From Xenopus tropicalis (lineage: Eukaryota; Chordata; Amphibia; Anura; Pipidae): DNA of 64,000 nt. Each line of letters opens with the position of its first letter. The stretch's first letter is position 1. The translations under genes were made by a program, and so were the position numbers. The notes beneath the pieces are model-generated. The model was not told where the DNA came from. It searched no databases and worked only from the letters and a program-made list of their open reading frames with translations. Shown here one piece after another: positions 37,601 to 42,646 of the stretch. The DNA lies in contig NC_030678.2 in the NCBI RefSeq assembly GCF_000004195.4, positions 91,822,404 to 91,886,403 of the forward strand, written 5' to 3'.

Positions 37601-38040
37601 GGTCCGATACCTATATGTGCTAGAATAGGCCAGCCTTCTGACCTCATTTTACCAAGGTACTACCATAACCCTGTTACTCGAGCCAAAGATCCATCTCTTG
37701 AAGAATTTTTTTTATTGACCGACTTGAAAATGTATATGCAGGAAAGGCCCAGTATCCAAAATAATTGTGTATTTTCTCAAATGCAAATAATATTACAGGA
37801 AATAGATCTGAATGTGGACTCTCATTTGGACTTTTCATGATTTCTTCTTTACTTACATTTGATATTTCACTATTATAGGTGTGGGTTGGTACTGTTGGCG
37901 CTGGCCCTAAGGGTCGAAAGCTTTGTGCAACATTTCAGCATACAGAGACATTTGATTTTCAGGATGAGATTGGGGCACTCCTCCTTTCTGTGTGCCAGAC
38001 TGTGAGCCATGGAGTACTCTGCTTTCTGCCATCTTATAAG
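653..38040 (+). CDS. brip1: BRIP1/FANCJ helicase gene, partial (exons 3-14 of the human gene, joined CDS)
   Basis: Twelve exons join in one frame: 653-764, 2206-2370, 2957-3090, 5946-6089, 22361-22645, 30277-30498, 31273-31472, 32655-32787, 33586-33740, 34196-34361, 35032-35172, 37879-38040 (2019 nt, 673 codons). Every intron is GT-AG and no stop interrupts the joined frame. BRIP1 is an XPD-like superfamily 2, 5'-3' DNA helicase with an Fe-S cluster; it acts in nuclear crosslink repair, homologous recombination and fork or G-quadruplex processing with BRCA1 and MLH1. Visible landmarks, numbered from the first codon here (add 31 for approximate full-length numbering): Walker A SPTGSGKS around 15-22, basic region around 118-143, [10 protein letters not shown] around 225-234, Fe-S cysteines 259, 272, 284 and 324, DEAH 367-370, TSGTLSP in exon 13. 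The start codon, motifs IV-VI and the C-terminal BRCA1-binding region are outside the window. Family identity is secure; species is inferred. Confidence 0.96.
942..1468 (+). repeat. Direct repeat, copy 1 (uninterrupted, empty MITE site)
   Basis: This intronic block reappears in the same orientation at 3267-3974. Shared landmarks include CAGTTATACAGGTGTCTATA, AAAAAGTCTCATTGCAGCAA and AGAGCTTGAGCTGAGCAGCC. The two copies lie on either side of BRIP1 exons 4 and 5. Copy 1 has no insertion at CTGTAAGTGTTG (around 1256-1267), where copy 2 carries a MITE. No coding potential is seen. It could be a local duplication or two members of a dispersed family. Confidence 0.75.
1521..1835. mobile_element. 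TA-flanked MITE, family A
   Basis: It begins TACAGGTTTGGGATCC and ends GTCCCATACCTGTA, with an internal AATAATTTAACATTTT and CTTTATTGGAGGCAAAATAA core shared with at least ten further copies in this window. The inverted CAGGTATGGGA end flanked by TA on both sides suggests a TA-targeting DNA transposon MITE. Non-coding. Confidence 0.75.
2206..2370 (+). CDS. brip1: BRIP1 exon 4: cysteine-containing linker after motif I
   Basis: A pyrimidine-rich tract ending TTTTTTTCAG precedes 2206 and the donor GTAATA starts at 2371. The 165-nt exon completes the split glycine codon and ends one base into the next codon. It encodes a hydrophilic linker with a CCCSCH cluster, which matches the CCCACH cluster known in human BRIP1, followed by a Ser/Asn-rich stretch. 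This part of the insertion between motifs I and Ia is poorly conserved across the family, so the CCCSCH match and correct phase are the main support. Confidence 0.9.
2957..3090 (+). CDS. brip1: BRIP1 exon 5: linker and first half of basic NLS region
   Basis: Acceptor GCTTTCAG ends at 2956 and donor GTAATG starts at 3091. The 134-nt exon starts in phase 1 and ends in phase 0. It encodes [15 protein letters not shown] and [13 protein letters not shown], which align with the [15 protein letters not shown] and KKRIR blocks of human BRIP1. The RKRIR cluster is the first half of the basic nuclear-localisation region that continues across the next junction. Confidence 0.93.
3267..3974 (+). repeat. 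Direct repeat, copy 2 (interrupted by a MITE)
   Basis: Second copy of the 942-1468 block, interrupted at 3567-3789 by a 223-bp inverted-repeat element. It is preceded by a G run and a short GCGGACTC landmark that is also present in copy 1. Several small indels separate the copies, so the duplication is not recent. Confidence 0.75.
3567..3789. mobile_element. Harbinger-like MITE (family B) with an empty-site counterpart
   Basis: Terminal inverted repeats are GGGGCAGATTTATCAAAATG at the left and the complement CATTTTGATAAATCTGCCCC at the right. Flanks are TAA and TAG, and the undisrupted paralogous site at about 1256 reads TAAGTG. This fits a 3-bp TAA target duplication, as PIF/Harbinger elements make, with one substitution; a TA duplication is also possible. 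No transposase is encoded. Confidence 0.75.
4353..4561. mobile_element. TA-flanked MITE, family A, short copy
   Basis: It runs from TACAGGTATAGAACCC to GATCCCATACCTGTA, with the internal landmarks TCCGGATAAGGGGCC and CAAGGTACTGTTTTATTATT. The copy is shortened internally relative to other members. Confidence 0.75.
5346..5817. mobile_element. Harbinger-like foldback element with a 39-bp tandem array
   Basis: The ends are GGGGCACATTTACTAATCCA and, at the right, GATTAGTAAATCAGCCCC, flanked by TTA on both sides, which fits a 3-bp TTA target duplication. Inside, about seven copies of a 39-bp unit carrying AAAAGTCGCGACAATTC and CATAATGGCTATG fill 5465-5740. Because 39 is a multiple of three, long frames open on both strands with a 13-residue periodicity; these are repeat artefacts, not genes. 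Confidence 0.75.
5946..6089 (+). CDS. brip1: BRIP1 exon 6: second half of basic NLS region
   Basis: Acceptor TTATTGCAG ends at 5945 and donor GTGAGT starts at 6090. The 144-nt exon is phase 0 at both ends. It opens with [10 protein letters not shown], which follows QQQ of the preceding exon and completes a likely bipartite basic signal (RKRIR, spacer, KKRR). The rest is acidic and polar with little family conservation. Its placement rests on phase, on order and on the match of the basic block to RKRHCFG in the human protein. Confidence 0.88.
7641..8292. mobile_element. hAT-type MITE with 8-bp target duplication
   Basis: It starts CAGGGCTGTCCAAC and ends GTTGGACAGCGCTA, imperfect inverted ends typical of hAT MITEs. 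The 8-bp GTTTACTT occurs immediately before (7633-7640) and after (8293-8300). The interior is GC-richer than the surrounding intron and non-coding. Confidence 0.8.
8640..9010. mobile_element. MITE family F, decayed copy
   Basis: It shares GGGGTCACTGACTCTGCAAGC, TCTCATTCAAACCACC, TTGTTGCTAGGGTAAATT and AAAAATGAAGACCAATTGCA landmarks with copies at 32073, 33181, 42300 and 57140. Ends are indistinct. Non-coding. Confidence 0.55.
10637..10920. mobile_element. MITE family J
   Basis: The left part reads GGCCATACATGGTAAGATCT and the right part CCATGTATGTCTATGGGAC. It shares the interior motifs GATCTGCTC, CACCTACG and GGGCAGGCC with the 60966-61290 copy. Open frames in it are shadows of repeat sequence. 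Confidence 0.55.
11261..11823 (+). repeat. Two tandem diverged copies of a family J-like repeat
   Basis: Units of roughly 260-300 bp (11261-11558 and 11561-11823) follow each other in the same orientation. Both contain CTGGCCA, GGGCAATATTGG or GGCAATATTGG, GTGATGGGATTTTTAAACTTG or close variants, GATCCAG and ACTTATGTTC. They differ by substitutions and indels. Non-coding. Confidence 0.6.
13238..13284 (+). ncRNA. Hammerhead-ribozyme-like stem-loop remnant
   Basis: CTTGATAAAGGTCCC, loop AGGA, GGGACC, then GAAACGT and a second short pairing (CGT with ACG) recreate the order of a hammerhead core: CUGAUGA, stem II, GAAA, stem III. CTTGATAAA departs from CUGAUGA, so activity is unlikely or uncertain. 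Similar stem-loops ending in GAAAC occur at 13456, 13751, 27559 and 52290-52350. Hammerheads are known in amphibian genomes and Penelope-like elements; this assignment is inference. Confidence 0.35.
13335..13378. repeat. (TA)n microsatellite
   Basis: About twenty-two TA units lie between a GAAACGT-type repeat and a long foldback. Short tyrosine/isoleucine-alternating frames here are artefacts. Confidence 0.95.
13380..13566. repeat. Long inverted repeat (foldback) between AT microsatellites
   Basis: Two arms of about 70-75 bp are near-perfect complements: GTTGAACATGAAGAAGC with its inner continuation near 13380, and GCTTCTTCATGTTCAAC near 13550. The short centre carries CGTTTCGGCTGAACACCTC. 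It lies between the TA tract at 13335 and the AT tract at 13647. Confidence 0.85.
13647..13682. repeat. (AT)n microsatellite
   Basis: Uninterrupted AT dinucleotides over about 36 bp, directly downstream of the foldback unit. Confidence 0.95.
13880..14194. mobile_element. Nested MITE (family N)
   Basis: The ends TAATAAAAG and CTTTTATTA are inverted. The internal right half contains TTGCCCAGGAGCTGTAACCC and the complement GGGTTACTGCTCCTGGGCAA. The left half is broken by the 13896-14063 insertion just inside its end. Confidence 0.65.
13896..14063. mobile_element. Innermost nested MITE (family B2)
   Basis: Left end GGGGTATATTTATTTATTAA and right end TTAATAAATACACCCC are near complements. Inside, ACATCACTGG and CCAGTGATG-type blocks pair as well. 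About 168 bp, non-coding. Confidence 0.7.
16175..16275. repeat. Inverted repeat
   Basis: CAATAGGAGTCACCAGTGGA near 16178 and its near complement TCCACTGGCGACTCCTATTG near 16253 form a stem with a spacer of about 50 bases. Confidence 0.7.
17804..17945 (+). repeat. hAT-like 5' end with a (GCGT)n microsatellite
   Basis: CAGGGGTGCCCAGACTTTTT resembles hAT MITE termini, and a GCGT tetranucleotide tract follows at about 17854-17886. No complementary right end was found, so it is probably truncated. Confidence 0.45.
19139..19367. mobile_element. Family A MITE
   Basis: It runs from TACAGATATGCAACCTG to GGCTCCCATACCTGTA with internal GCTCGGGACCTGGGGTTTTC and GGAGATGGCCTTCCCGTAAT blocks. Confidence 0.7.
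19557..20088. mobile_element. TTAA-flanked MITE (family L)
   Basis: The left end TTTAAAGGGGACCTGTCACC and right end GGGTGACAGGTCCACTTTAA are inverted. The TTAA at each border could be the target duplication. The 530-bp interior has no coding potential. Confidence 0.65.
20165..20440. mobile_element. Foldback MITE (family C), CpG-rich
   Basis: Several nested complementary blocks are visible: GTAAATCGCCGGTGGGATGG near 20260 with CCATCCCACCGGCGATTTAC near 20370, and GATTTCAGTGAAATCGC repeated around the centre. GC and CpG content is far above the flanking intron. It abuts a family A copy. A related copy lies at 44438-44602. Confidence 0.7.
20453..20728. mobile_element. Family A MITE, left end replaced by a family C element
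   Basis: It starts within the family (GATAAGGGATCTTTCCATAA) directly after the foldback element and ends GGATCCCATGCCTGTA. The missing left end suggests that the family C element inserted into it or replaced it. Confidence 0.65.
22361..22645 (+). CDS. brip1: BRIP1 exon 7: motif Ia and first two Fe-S cysteines
   Basis: Acceptor TTTTTTGCAG ends at 22360 and donor GTAAGT starts at 22646. The 285-nt exon is phase 0 at both ends; the human counterpart is slightly longer. After a variable CSLCLC stretch and a lysine-rich linker it encodes [20 protein letters not shown], nearly identical to human motif Ia, then [14 protein letters not shown] and [10 protein letters not shown]. The cysteines in TCVHP and NEKC are the first two Fe-S ligands (human C283 and C298). 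Thirteen positions separate them here, against fifteen in human. Confidence 0.97.
23054..23532. mobile_element. MITE family I (GATTCGGCC-type foldback)
   Basis: The left end reads GCACTGAATCCGTGATTTGG and the right end GGGTTCGGTGCATCCCTA; internal CGACCAAATCC and GGTTCGGCCGAAC blocks pair. A second copy at 41958-42229 shares AGGGATGC and TGCATCC ends. Frames within it are not genes. Confidence 0.6.
23621..23880. mobile_element. Family A MITE, right end missing
   Basis: It starts TATAGGTATGGCACCTGTTA and includes TTTCCATAATTTGGATCTG and AATAAGGATTAATTATATTT. The sequence loses similarity near 23880 without a recognisable right terminus. Confidence 0.6.
24967..25190. mobile_element. Decayed MITE, family J-like
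   Basis: GATCAGACCTGCCTGACCCA, GATCAAGGACCACATCTGC and CACATGTATGGCCAGCTTAA resemble family J in reverse orientation. Borders are approximate. Confidence 0.4.
25806..26962 (+). mobile_element. 5'-truncated LINE (CR1/L2/Rex1-type)
   Basis: It begins inside a reverse transcriptase domain, continues through the C-terminal region and a 3' UTR of about 130 bp, and ends in three tandem CTATGTAA units (about 26939-26962). Short 3' tandem repeats instead of poly(A) are typical of CR1/L2/Rex1-like LINEs. Truncation at the 5' end is the usual outcome of target-primed reverse transcription. Confidence 0.75.
25812..26829 (+). pseudogene. Reverse transcriptase pseudogene of the LINE
   Basis: The frame opens [10 protein letters not shown] and contains [14 protein letters not shown] and SIFADDTKL, the latter holding the catalytic FADD of a non-LTR reverse transcriptase. 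A frameshift near 26045-26055 moves the frame to [18 protein letters not shown] at 26522-26524 then interrupts RRL-GDMI, most simply a CpG-type CGA to TGA change. The remaining frame ends at 26829 and includes [11 protein letters not shown] and [10 protein letters not shown]. Endonuclease and N-terminal parts are absent, so the copy is dead. Confidence 0.85.
27559..27597 (-). ncRNA. Hammerhead-like stem-loop remnant (minus strand)
   Basis: On the minus strand, CTTGAGAAAGCAGC, loop, GCTCT and GAAACATTG follow the same order as the 13238 copy. Stem pairing is imperfect. It sits about 70 bp from a short TA microsatellite (27469-27490). Confidence 0.25.
27940..28440 (-). pseudogene. Fragment of an L1/Tx1-like LINE ORF2 C-terminus
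   Basis: The minus strand has an open frame (28023-28397) containing [24 protein letters not shown] and EGAKCVRC. These resemble the W-E, IQF..LHR.Y and CW.C blocks near the end of L1/Tx1 clade ORF2 proteins. No reverse transcriptase catalytic motif lies nearby. The Tc1 element at 28450 begins just beyond it. Assignment rests on motif memory only and could be another LINE clade. Confidence 0.45.
28450..30037 (+). mobile_element. Tc1-family transposon, nearly complete (1588 bp, IR/DR type)
   Basis: Both ends read CAGTGGTGTGAAAAACTATT on their respective strands and are flanked by TA (28448-28449 and 30038-30039), the Tc1/mariner target duplication. Inverted repeats extend about 200 bp. Inside each, a second related motif (CCTGTGTGAAAAAGT, near 28640 and near 29870) gives the IR/DR arrangement known from Sleeping Beauty-like elements. 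It encodes one transposase (28836-29844), now broken. It lies in BRIP1 intron 7 in the gene's orientation. Confidence 0.9.
28836..29844 (+). pseudogene. Tc1-type transposase pseudogene
   Basis: Starts at ATG ([10 protein letters not shown]). The N-terminal paired-like helix-turn-helix DNA-binding region includes [20 protein letters not shown], followed by RSGRP and a second helix-turn-helix. The DDE catalytic core is recognisable: D in [13 protein letters not shown] in DNDPKHTSK and E in SPDLNPIE (DD34E class). Two lesions are visible. TAG at 29562-29564 sits just before DNDPKHTSK where the family has glutamine or a similar residue. A non-triplet deletion near 29750 then shifts the frame, so [18 protein letters not shown] reads in another frame to a stop at 29842-29844. 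Otherwise the reading frame is well preserved. Confidence 0.9.
30277..30498 (+). CDS. brip1: BRIP1 exon 8: last two Fe-S cysteines
   Basis: A long T tract ending TTTCAG precedes 30277 and the donor GTAAGT starts at 30499. The 222-nt, phase-0 exon matches the human exon size. It encodes [12 protein letters not shown], then [20 protein letters not shown], then REL...[13 protein letters not shown]. The cysteines in HSC and RACPY are the third and fourth Fe-S ligands (human C310 and C350). The alanine before the last cysteine corresponds to human A349, a position mutated in Fanconi anaemia. Open reading continues past the donor only as intron. Confidence 0.97.
31273..31472 (+). CDS. brip1: BRIP1 exon 9: DEAH box (motif II)
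   Basis: Acceptor TTTTTGACTTAG ends at 31272 and donor GTATGT starts at 31473. The 200-nt exon starts in phase 0 and ends two bases into an asparagine codon, the same size as the human exon. It encodes [20 protein letters not shown], the Walker B/DEAH motif that coordinates Mg-ATP, followed by a helical block ending [13 protein letters not shown]. Confidence 0.97.
31722..31937. mobile_element. hAT-type MITE with imperfect 8-bp flanks
   Basis: It starts CAGTGGTGTAACTACTG and ends CAGTAGTTACTCCACTG. Flanks are CACAATAT and TACAGTAT (6 of 8 identical). The interior has long C runs near 31766-31805, which create glycine-rich false frames on the minus strand. Confidence 0.65.
32073..32507. mobile_element. 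MITE family F
   Basis: Left end CCTTAAATGGGTGGTTCACA and right end TGTGAACAACCCATTTACG are inverted. Contains GGGTCAGTGACCCC, CCTGGTTGCTAAGG and CTAGCAACCAG blocks. Intron 9, between BRIP1 exons 9 and 10. Confidence 0.75.
32655..32787 (+). CDS. brip1: BRIP1 exon 10
   Basis: Acceptor TTTGGCAG ends at 32654 and donor GTAAGT starts at 32788. The 133-nt exon completes the split asparagine codon (giving N-WIREC) and ends in phase 0. It encodes [15 protein letters not shown] and [13 protein letters not shown], aligned with ERDYESACKIWSGNE and HKMGITTATFPIL of human BRIP1. The segment belongs to the Arch-like insertion of XPD-type helicases. Confidence 0.95.
33181..33490. mobile_element. MITE family F, right end eroded
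   Basis: It starts TTAAAGGTGTTATTCACCTT and contains GGTTGCTAGGATCC and CCTAGCAACAAGGCAGTAGTG. It ends without a clear terminus about 95 bp before exon 11. Confidence 0.65.
33586..33740 (+). CDS. brip1: BRIP1 exon 11
   Basis: Acceptor TTTTAATACAG ends at 33585 and donor GTTTGT starts at 33741. The 155-nt exon ends two bases into an arginine codon, with the same length and phase as human exon 11. It encodes [10 protein letters not shown], a variable stretch, then [20 protein letters not shown], which matches the human [15 protein letters not shown] block. Confidence 0.95.
34196..34361 (+). CDS. brip1: BRIP1 exon 12
   Basis: Acceptor CTTACTGCCCAG ends at 34195 and donor GTAATG starts at 34362. 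The 166-nt exon completes the split arginine and ends in phase 0. It encodes [20 protein letters not shown], a variable basic stretch, then [10 protein letters not shown], which is near identical to human BRIP1. An open frame running into the exon from 34122 is intron read-through. Confidence 0.95.
35032..35172 (+). CDS. brip1: BRIP1 exon 13: motif III (TSGTLSP)
   Basis: Acceptor TTATTTCAG ends at 35031 and donor GTGAAC starts at 35173. The 141-nt, phase-0 exon has the human size. It encodes [20 protein letters not shown] followed by [10 protein letters not shown] and a [12 protein letters not shown] end. TSGTLSP is the conserved XPD-family motif that couples ATP hydrolysis to unwinding. The exon yields no stand-alone open frame over about 60 codons, so it was found by reading the sequence. 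Confidence 0.96.
35684..36257. mobile_element. Foldback element related to the 5346 array element
   Basis: The ends GGGGCTGATTTACTAATCCA and GGATTAGTAAATGTGCCCC match the 5346-5817 element. Arms carry irregular repeats of CGTTACGACTTTTTCG and the complement CGAAAAAGTCGTAACGG. The middle, around 35955-36010, is unrelated single-copy-like sequence. Intron 13. Frames on both strands are artefacts of the repeats. Confidence 0.7.
36607..37015. mobile_element. Family A MITE carrying a nested family B-type MITE
   Basis: The outer element starts GCAGGTATTCAGAAACCC and resumes after the insertion with ATAGAATCCAAATAATTCTA and AATCCTATTGGGGTTATTTA. The insertion (36668-36882) has ends GGGTGTATGTATCAAAGAGT and ACTCTTTAATAAATATACCC. 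Confidence 0.65.
37015..37283. mobile_element. MITE family H (inverted repeat, GCACCAGCCCAGGGTA)
   Basis: Inverted blocks AAACCGCACCAGCCCAGGGT and CCCTGGGCTGTTGCGGTTTT are visible, with a GC-rich centre (GCATGCGC). Related sequence occurs at 44300-44440 and 53423-53780, sharing CAATCACTGGGGGGTGC. Confidence 0.6.
37284..37615. mobile_element. Family A MITE, long form
   Basis: Contains GGACCCCTTATCTGGAAACC at the left, CCAACTATTTTATAATAAAT inside and CCCGAGCATTCTGCATAACG near the right end, which finishes GTCCGATACCTATA. It ends about 260 bp before exon 14. Confidence 0.7.
37879..38040 (+). CDS. brip1: BRIP1 exon 14: start of helicase domain 2, last exon in window
   Basis: Acceptor CACTATTATAG ends at 37878 and donor GTAAGA starts at 38041. 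The 162-nt, phase-0 exon encodes [20 protein letters not shown] and ends [20 protein letters not shown] then PSYK. It matches human exon 14, which ends at the equivalent SYK. The following human segment (LLEKLKERW) was looked for on the + strand downstream and not found, so the next exon is presumably beyond position 64000. Confidence 0.96.
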
Positions 38041-41000
38041 GTAAGAAGGATCTACTAGATTTTGTGAGCATAGTCTGAATTTTCTATATACTTGTTTAGT
38101 TATGAATTTGCTTGTTTTCCTTGACTGCATAGGCCCATTTTAAACATTGTCCATGTAACAGAATATCTAAATCATAACACATCAAAGTTCATTTGAACTG
38201 ATTTTAAGAATTTGTAACTTTTAATTCCAACAGACATTTTGAGTTTGTTTTTGGCAGTTGTCTTTCTGATTGTATAACAAAGTGCTAAAAATAGGCCATA
38301 TTATGGTAACCTCCATTATATGTAACAGATTCTAAATACTTGGCTTCTTTTAAAAAAGGGGAGACTGTGTATGCTGGTTTTCTGTTTTTGTGCTGCTTTT
38401 TCCATAAATTGAAGACCAATTTAGCAAGGAAGAACATTTTTAAGGTATAGTTCTCCCAAAGATATGTGAAACAATGTTTGCAACTGAAAATTGAGAATAT
38501 TGTTGTGTGAAAAGTTGTTACAGATTTAGTAACTGATTGGATGTATGATTTATTCATTTACTAATGCATGGTGCAATGTAACTCAAAATTGCAGCCACCC
38601 AAATGCTGTTCCCAAGGGACACTTGTATCTAGAATTTTAACACCTGCATTTAGGAGGGGTAGGTTCAAGGACTTCCCTTGTACCTACCCCTATAACCCAC
38701 ACAATCCATACAATGAATCACATTCTAATGCTGTTTATGCCACTGTGAACATCACCCTATGGGAAAAAAGGCTATTCACAGCCACATTGAAGCAGTCGAA
38801 GAGCAATGATCTTTGGTTGCAGATTACCAAAGGGATACTGATGAGTATTATTATGTTTTTTACCCATCATTTTTGTTTCTTATTTTTCAATCATTGGTTA
38901 TGCAGAATTGAATTGTTGGACAGCTATGCTGTATAATAAGCAATGTACTTAGTGTGTGCATATTGTCTAGTAAGAGCTAGTACTAGGTGCACCGAAAGCA
39001 TGAATCCCATAATCCTGTATGAAAAAGCGCAATTAAGAATGAGCCCTTAGGGATAAGACATTTGATATCCTTACAGTTGCTGAATACGTACTACTGAACA
39101 CATCCAGTATTAGACCCTCATAGTAGTTTAGCTTCATGGACTCTTTCCATCCATACAGTGTTCATGTGCCCCAAATAGGCTTGCATGTACAACACAACAG
39201 ACAGGGACACTATGATCAGAATAACTTGTTTATTTTGTCCAGAAACCACTGTGTATGGTATAGTAAACAAAAGCACATAGCTACATTCATACTTGCATAT
39301 TTACTTATATGCATGCTGCTTTCTTTCTCCTAGTCATTCTAGCTCAGTATACATAAATATATGGACTCCTGTATTTTATATGAATAGAAACCACCTGTCA
39401 ACTCTTAGCCTGAAAATGCTCAAATCTCATTTCAGGCCGAAACCTGGTTTCCATTAAAATAAATAACAGAAGCCACAAGCCTATTCCCTTGTGAGATGAC
39501 AAAAAGTATCTATGTCTTACTATGAACTGATTTTTTTAAATGTTCAATTAAATATTCAACTCAGTTTTACAGTGTAAATAATGTATTTATGGATGTTATG
39601 TCTTAGTAATCAACCTGAGAGTTGTGCTTGATACTGTGTATTGATAAAAGGCAACTTTTTGGATATTAGATCTCAGTGGTTGTATTTTGCATTTATTTTG
39701 AGCATGAAAGTTGTATGGTATCATTCAATACCATTCTTTTTTTTATATGGTAGATTATACTCGGTTTGTGTCTAGTTTGCAGGAGTTTTAACAAGAAATA
39801 AAATATTAGGTATTTAAATATGCTAATGCTAACTAAGTAACTGCATTTAGAATTAAATGAAAGCCTAGATTGATTTATAGCTTTCATTGAAGGGAATTCA
39901 CAGTGAAATTGCCACAGATTTGCTTTCCTCAACCTGTAGTTTCTCTCTTCATGTAGATTTTCTAGATGGCCACTAGATGCCATTAAAGACCACAGATTGG
40001 GAAATAGCGATTAAAACCAAACTGCCTCAACATTTATGTTCTGATGTTCTCTCATCTCATAGGCTTTGCATGAAGAAGCATTCTATTCCTAATCCCTGCA
40101 CGTCAGTTTTGCATCCAAAGCGGAGATGTTAAATATTTTTATACTATATGTGTAGTTGTAAAATTTGCTTTGTGCACCACAGTTTGTACGTTTTTGCTTG
40201 TGTAGAAGAGCACAGTTTTATGTTGTATAGCATTTTCTTTTAGCATGTTTAAGGCAACCTCAACCATTACTGGGGAACATTCCTTGCTTAATGTCTTATT
40301 TTTCTGTGTGGCATGATTAAAATTAATGATCATGCACCCACTACTATTTAGTGTTTTTTTAAACAATAGGAACAGTTACCCTTTTTATATAGGACTGCAT
40401 GAAGAGTAACTTAAATTTTCTGGGCCCACTATACAAAATGTTCTTCTTTTATGCCTGTAAACTTATTGGTGCAGGCCAGGGGAGAGGGGCATTTCAATTC
40501 TAGGTCCCTGCTAGCCAACCCCCTCCCCAACAATTTTGTAGTCTGCTCCCCACATATTATTATTATTATTATTATTTCACTGCCCGCTTACATTTTTCAC
40601 TGTGTCTATTTTCTGCCTTGCCTTTTTACCCTACCCACCCAGTCTCTGGTACTTTATTTGCTATTGGGTTTCTAACTTCAGTCAACCACTTTTTTGTGTT
40701 TATCCTGACAAATCTCAACCAATGCATGTAACTGTTTAGAAATAGAGTAGCAATTATATTTTCACATAAACTGCACAAGTTTGTGGAAAATTAAATAGTG
40801 TAGTGTAGTCATATACAGTGTAGGGACATATGCATGTCGTAAGTTTACTACAAACACCATTAACACCCTCCCCTGGCTCAGAGATAGGCAGGCTTATTTA
40901 TTCTAATAAAAAAATGTACTATATATAATAGAGCATAATGTGTGTAGTGCAGAAACATCAGTTAAATATCTATGTGAGAAGCAACAGCAGAAGTGGTAAA

Positions 41001-41417
41001 AAATACTCCATGCATGTAGTGTGAAATCCCTTAGCAGCAAAGGATTTAGAAAGGGAAGCATAACTCTGAATATTAACCCACTGCACATTATTTTTTTGGG
41101 AATTAGTGAAGGCAGTATAGGGACAGCTTAAGAGACAACTGGAGTAGGTGTGAGCATATTGACTATGGCAGATTGAGTGCTTTCCAAGGCAATGTGATGG
41201 ATTCTTAAGATGAGGTGAAATACTATTGTCTCTATAAAAAGATGAATCTCCAAAAAAGTGATGAGAAAGGCAGTATCAGATTCATAACTGGAAAGTAAAC
41301 TTTTTTTTCCCCCTGCAATGCAGAGGTCATCAACCTGTGTCTGTCTGCATTTTGCTAAACCCCACCTCCCTCTGATTCAAATGTTAGAGCAGACTGGTAG
41401 TTGTAGTCTAGCATCAG

Positions 41418-41869
41418 TTAAAGGAGAACTATACCCCCCAGGCTATAAGCCCCCTTATCTAGCACTGCCTTGACCCCCCCCCCATCGCATAGTTTCTAAC
41501 TTTAACAACTGTCCCTATCACTAACCCCAACCTAAAACAGCAGAGTAGCGCAGCCGCGTACCTGGCTGACATCATCTTTGCAACCGCCGTCACGGACCCT
41601 GCTTGCGCGTGCGCAGTTTAAGCAGGTTTCCTGCTACCTCCAACTGCGCAAGCAGGGTTTGTATCGACGTAGAGACCCGAAGTGTCTTCAGTTGCTAAGA
41701 AGATGTCGGCCAGGTACGCGGCTGCGCTACTCTGCGGTTTTAGCTTGGGGTTAGCGATAGGGACAGTTGTTAAAGTTAGAAACTATGCGATAAGGGAGAG
41801 GTGAGGGGGGGTCAAGACAGTGCTAGATAAGGGGGCTTTTATAGCTGAGGGGGGTATAGTTCTCCTTTG
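41418..41869. mobile_element. TTAA-flanked palindromic MITE (family G), CpG-rich
   Basis: The left end TTAAAGGAGAACTATACCCC and right end GGGGTATAGTTCTCCTTTGA are inverted. Long internal arms pair, for example CGCAGCCGCGTACCTGGC with GCCAGGTACGCGGCTGCG. The centre contains CTTGCGCGTGCGCAG. Non-coding. Confidence 0.8.
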
Positions 41870-41957
41870 AGAATACAGCTTGCGGATACCAAATATTAAT
41901 AAATTAGTGTTGGATCTAAGAGTTATTTTTCCGTATGAACATTTTATTCATCTATAT

Positions 41958-42229
41958 AGGGATGCTATGAATCCACTATTTTGGGATCTAGTGAACCACA
42001 AATGCTTTGTGAAAGGTTCTTTTTAACCTGAATCCTAATTTGCATATGCAAATTAGTCCACCAAGGTTACCACTTGGTAAAAAATTTTCAACTGTGTTTG
42101 TGACAAAAAATCGTGTAATTTTAAGGATCCGGATTCGGTTTGGCTAGGCACGTGGTTTCGGCCAGATCCAAATCCTGCTGAAAAAGGCCAAATCTTGGCT
42201 GAATCCCAAATTCAGTGCATCCTTATATC
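41958..42229. mobile_element. MITE family I, second copy
   Basis: Begins AGGGATGCTATGAATCC and ends TTCAGTGCATCCTTA, with GGATTCGGTTTGGCTAGGC and GGCCAAATCTTGGCTGAATC blocks as in the 23054 copy. Confidence 0.6.
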
Positions 42230-42299
42230 TATATAATTATGCCCAAACTTTGAAATGATTACTGAATACAAATTTCACCTCTGAATTAACAATTTGGAA

Positions 42300-42646
42300 T
42301 GGGAATTCATTTTTTATTTGTGTTTTATAATTATCGCATAATTTGTTTAGCAGCTCTCCAGTTTCAGAATTTCAGCCTCTGTCTGGTTGCTATGGTACAA
42401 ATTACCTTAACAACAAGGGAGTGGTTTAAATCAGACTGGAAAATGAATAGGAGAGGCCTGAATAAGATAAGTAAAAAAAACAAAACAATATCAATAAAAT
42501 TGCTGTTTCAAAAACCAACTGTTTTTTTTTGCTGTTGGGGTCAGTGACCCCCATTTGAAAGCTGGAAAGCAAAACAGTTGCTTAGAATAGGCTATTCTAT
42601 AACATACTAATAAATGTACAGCTTAAAGGTGAACCACTCCTTTAAG
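42300..42646. mobile_element. MITE family F
   Basis: Contains AGCAGCTCTCCAGTTTCAG, CTGGTTGCTATGG, GGGGTCAGTGACCCCC and the right end AAAGGTGAACCACTCCTTTA. The left terminus is degraded. Confidence 0.65.
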
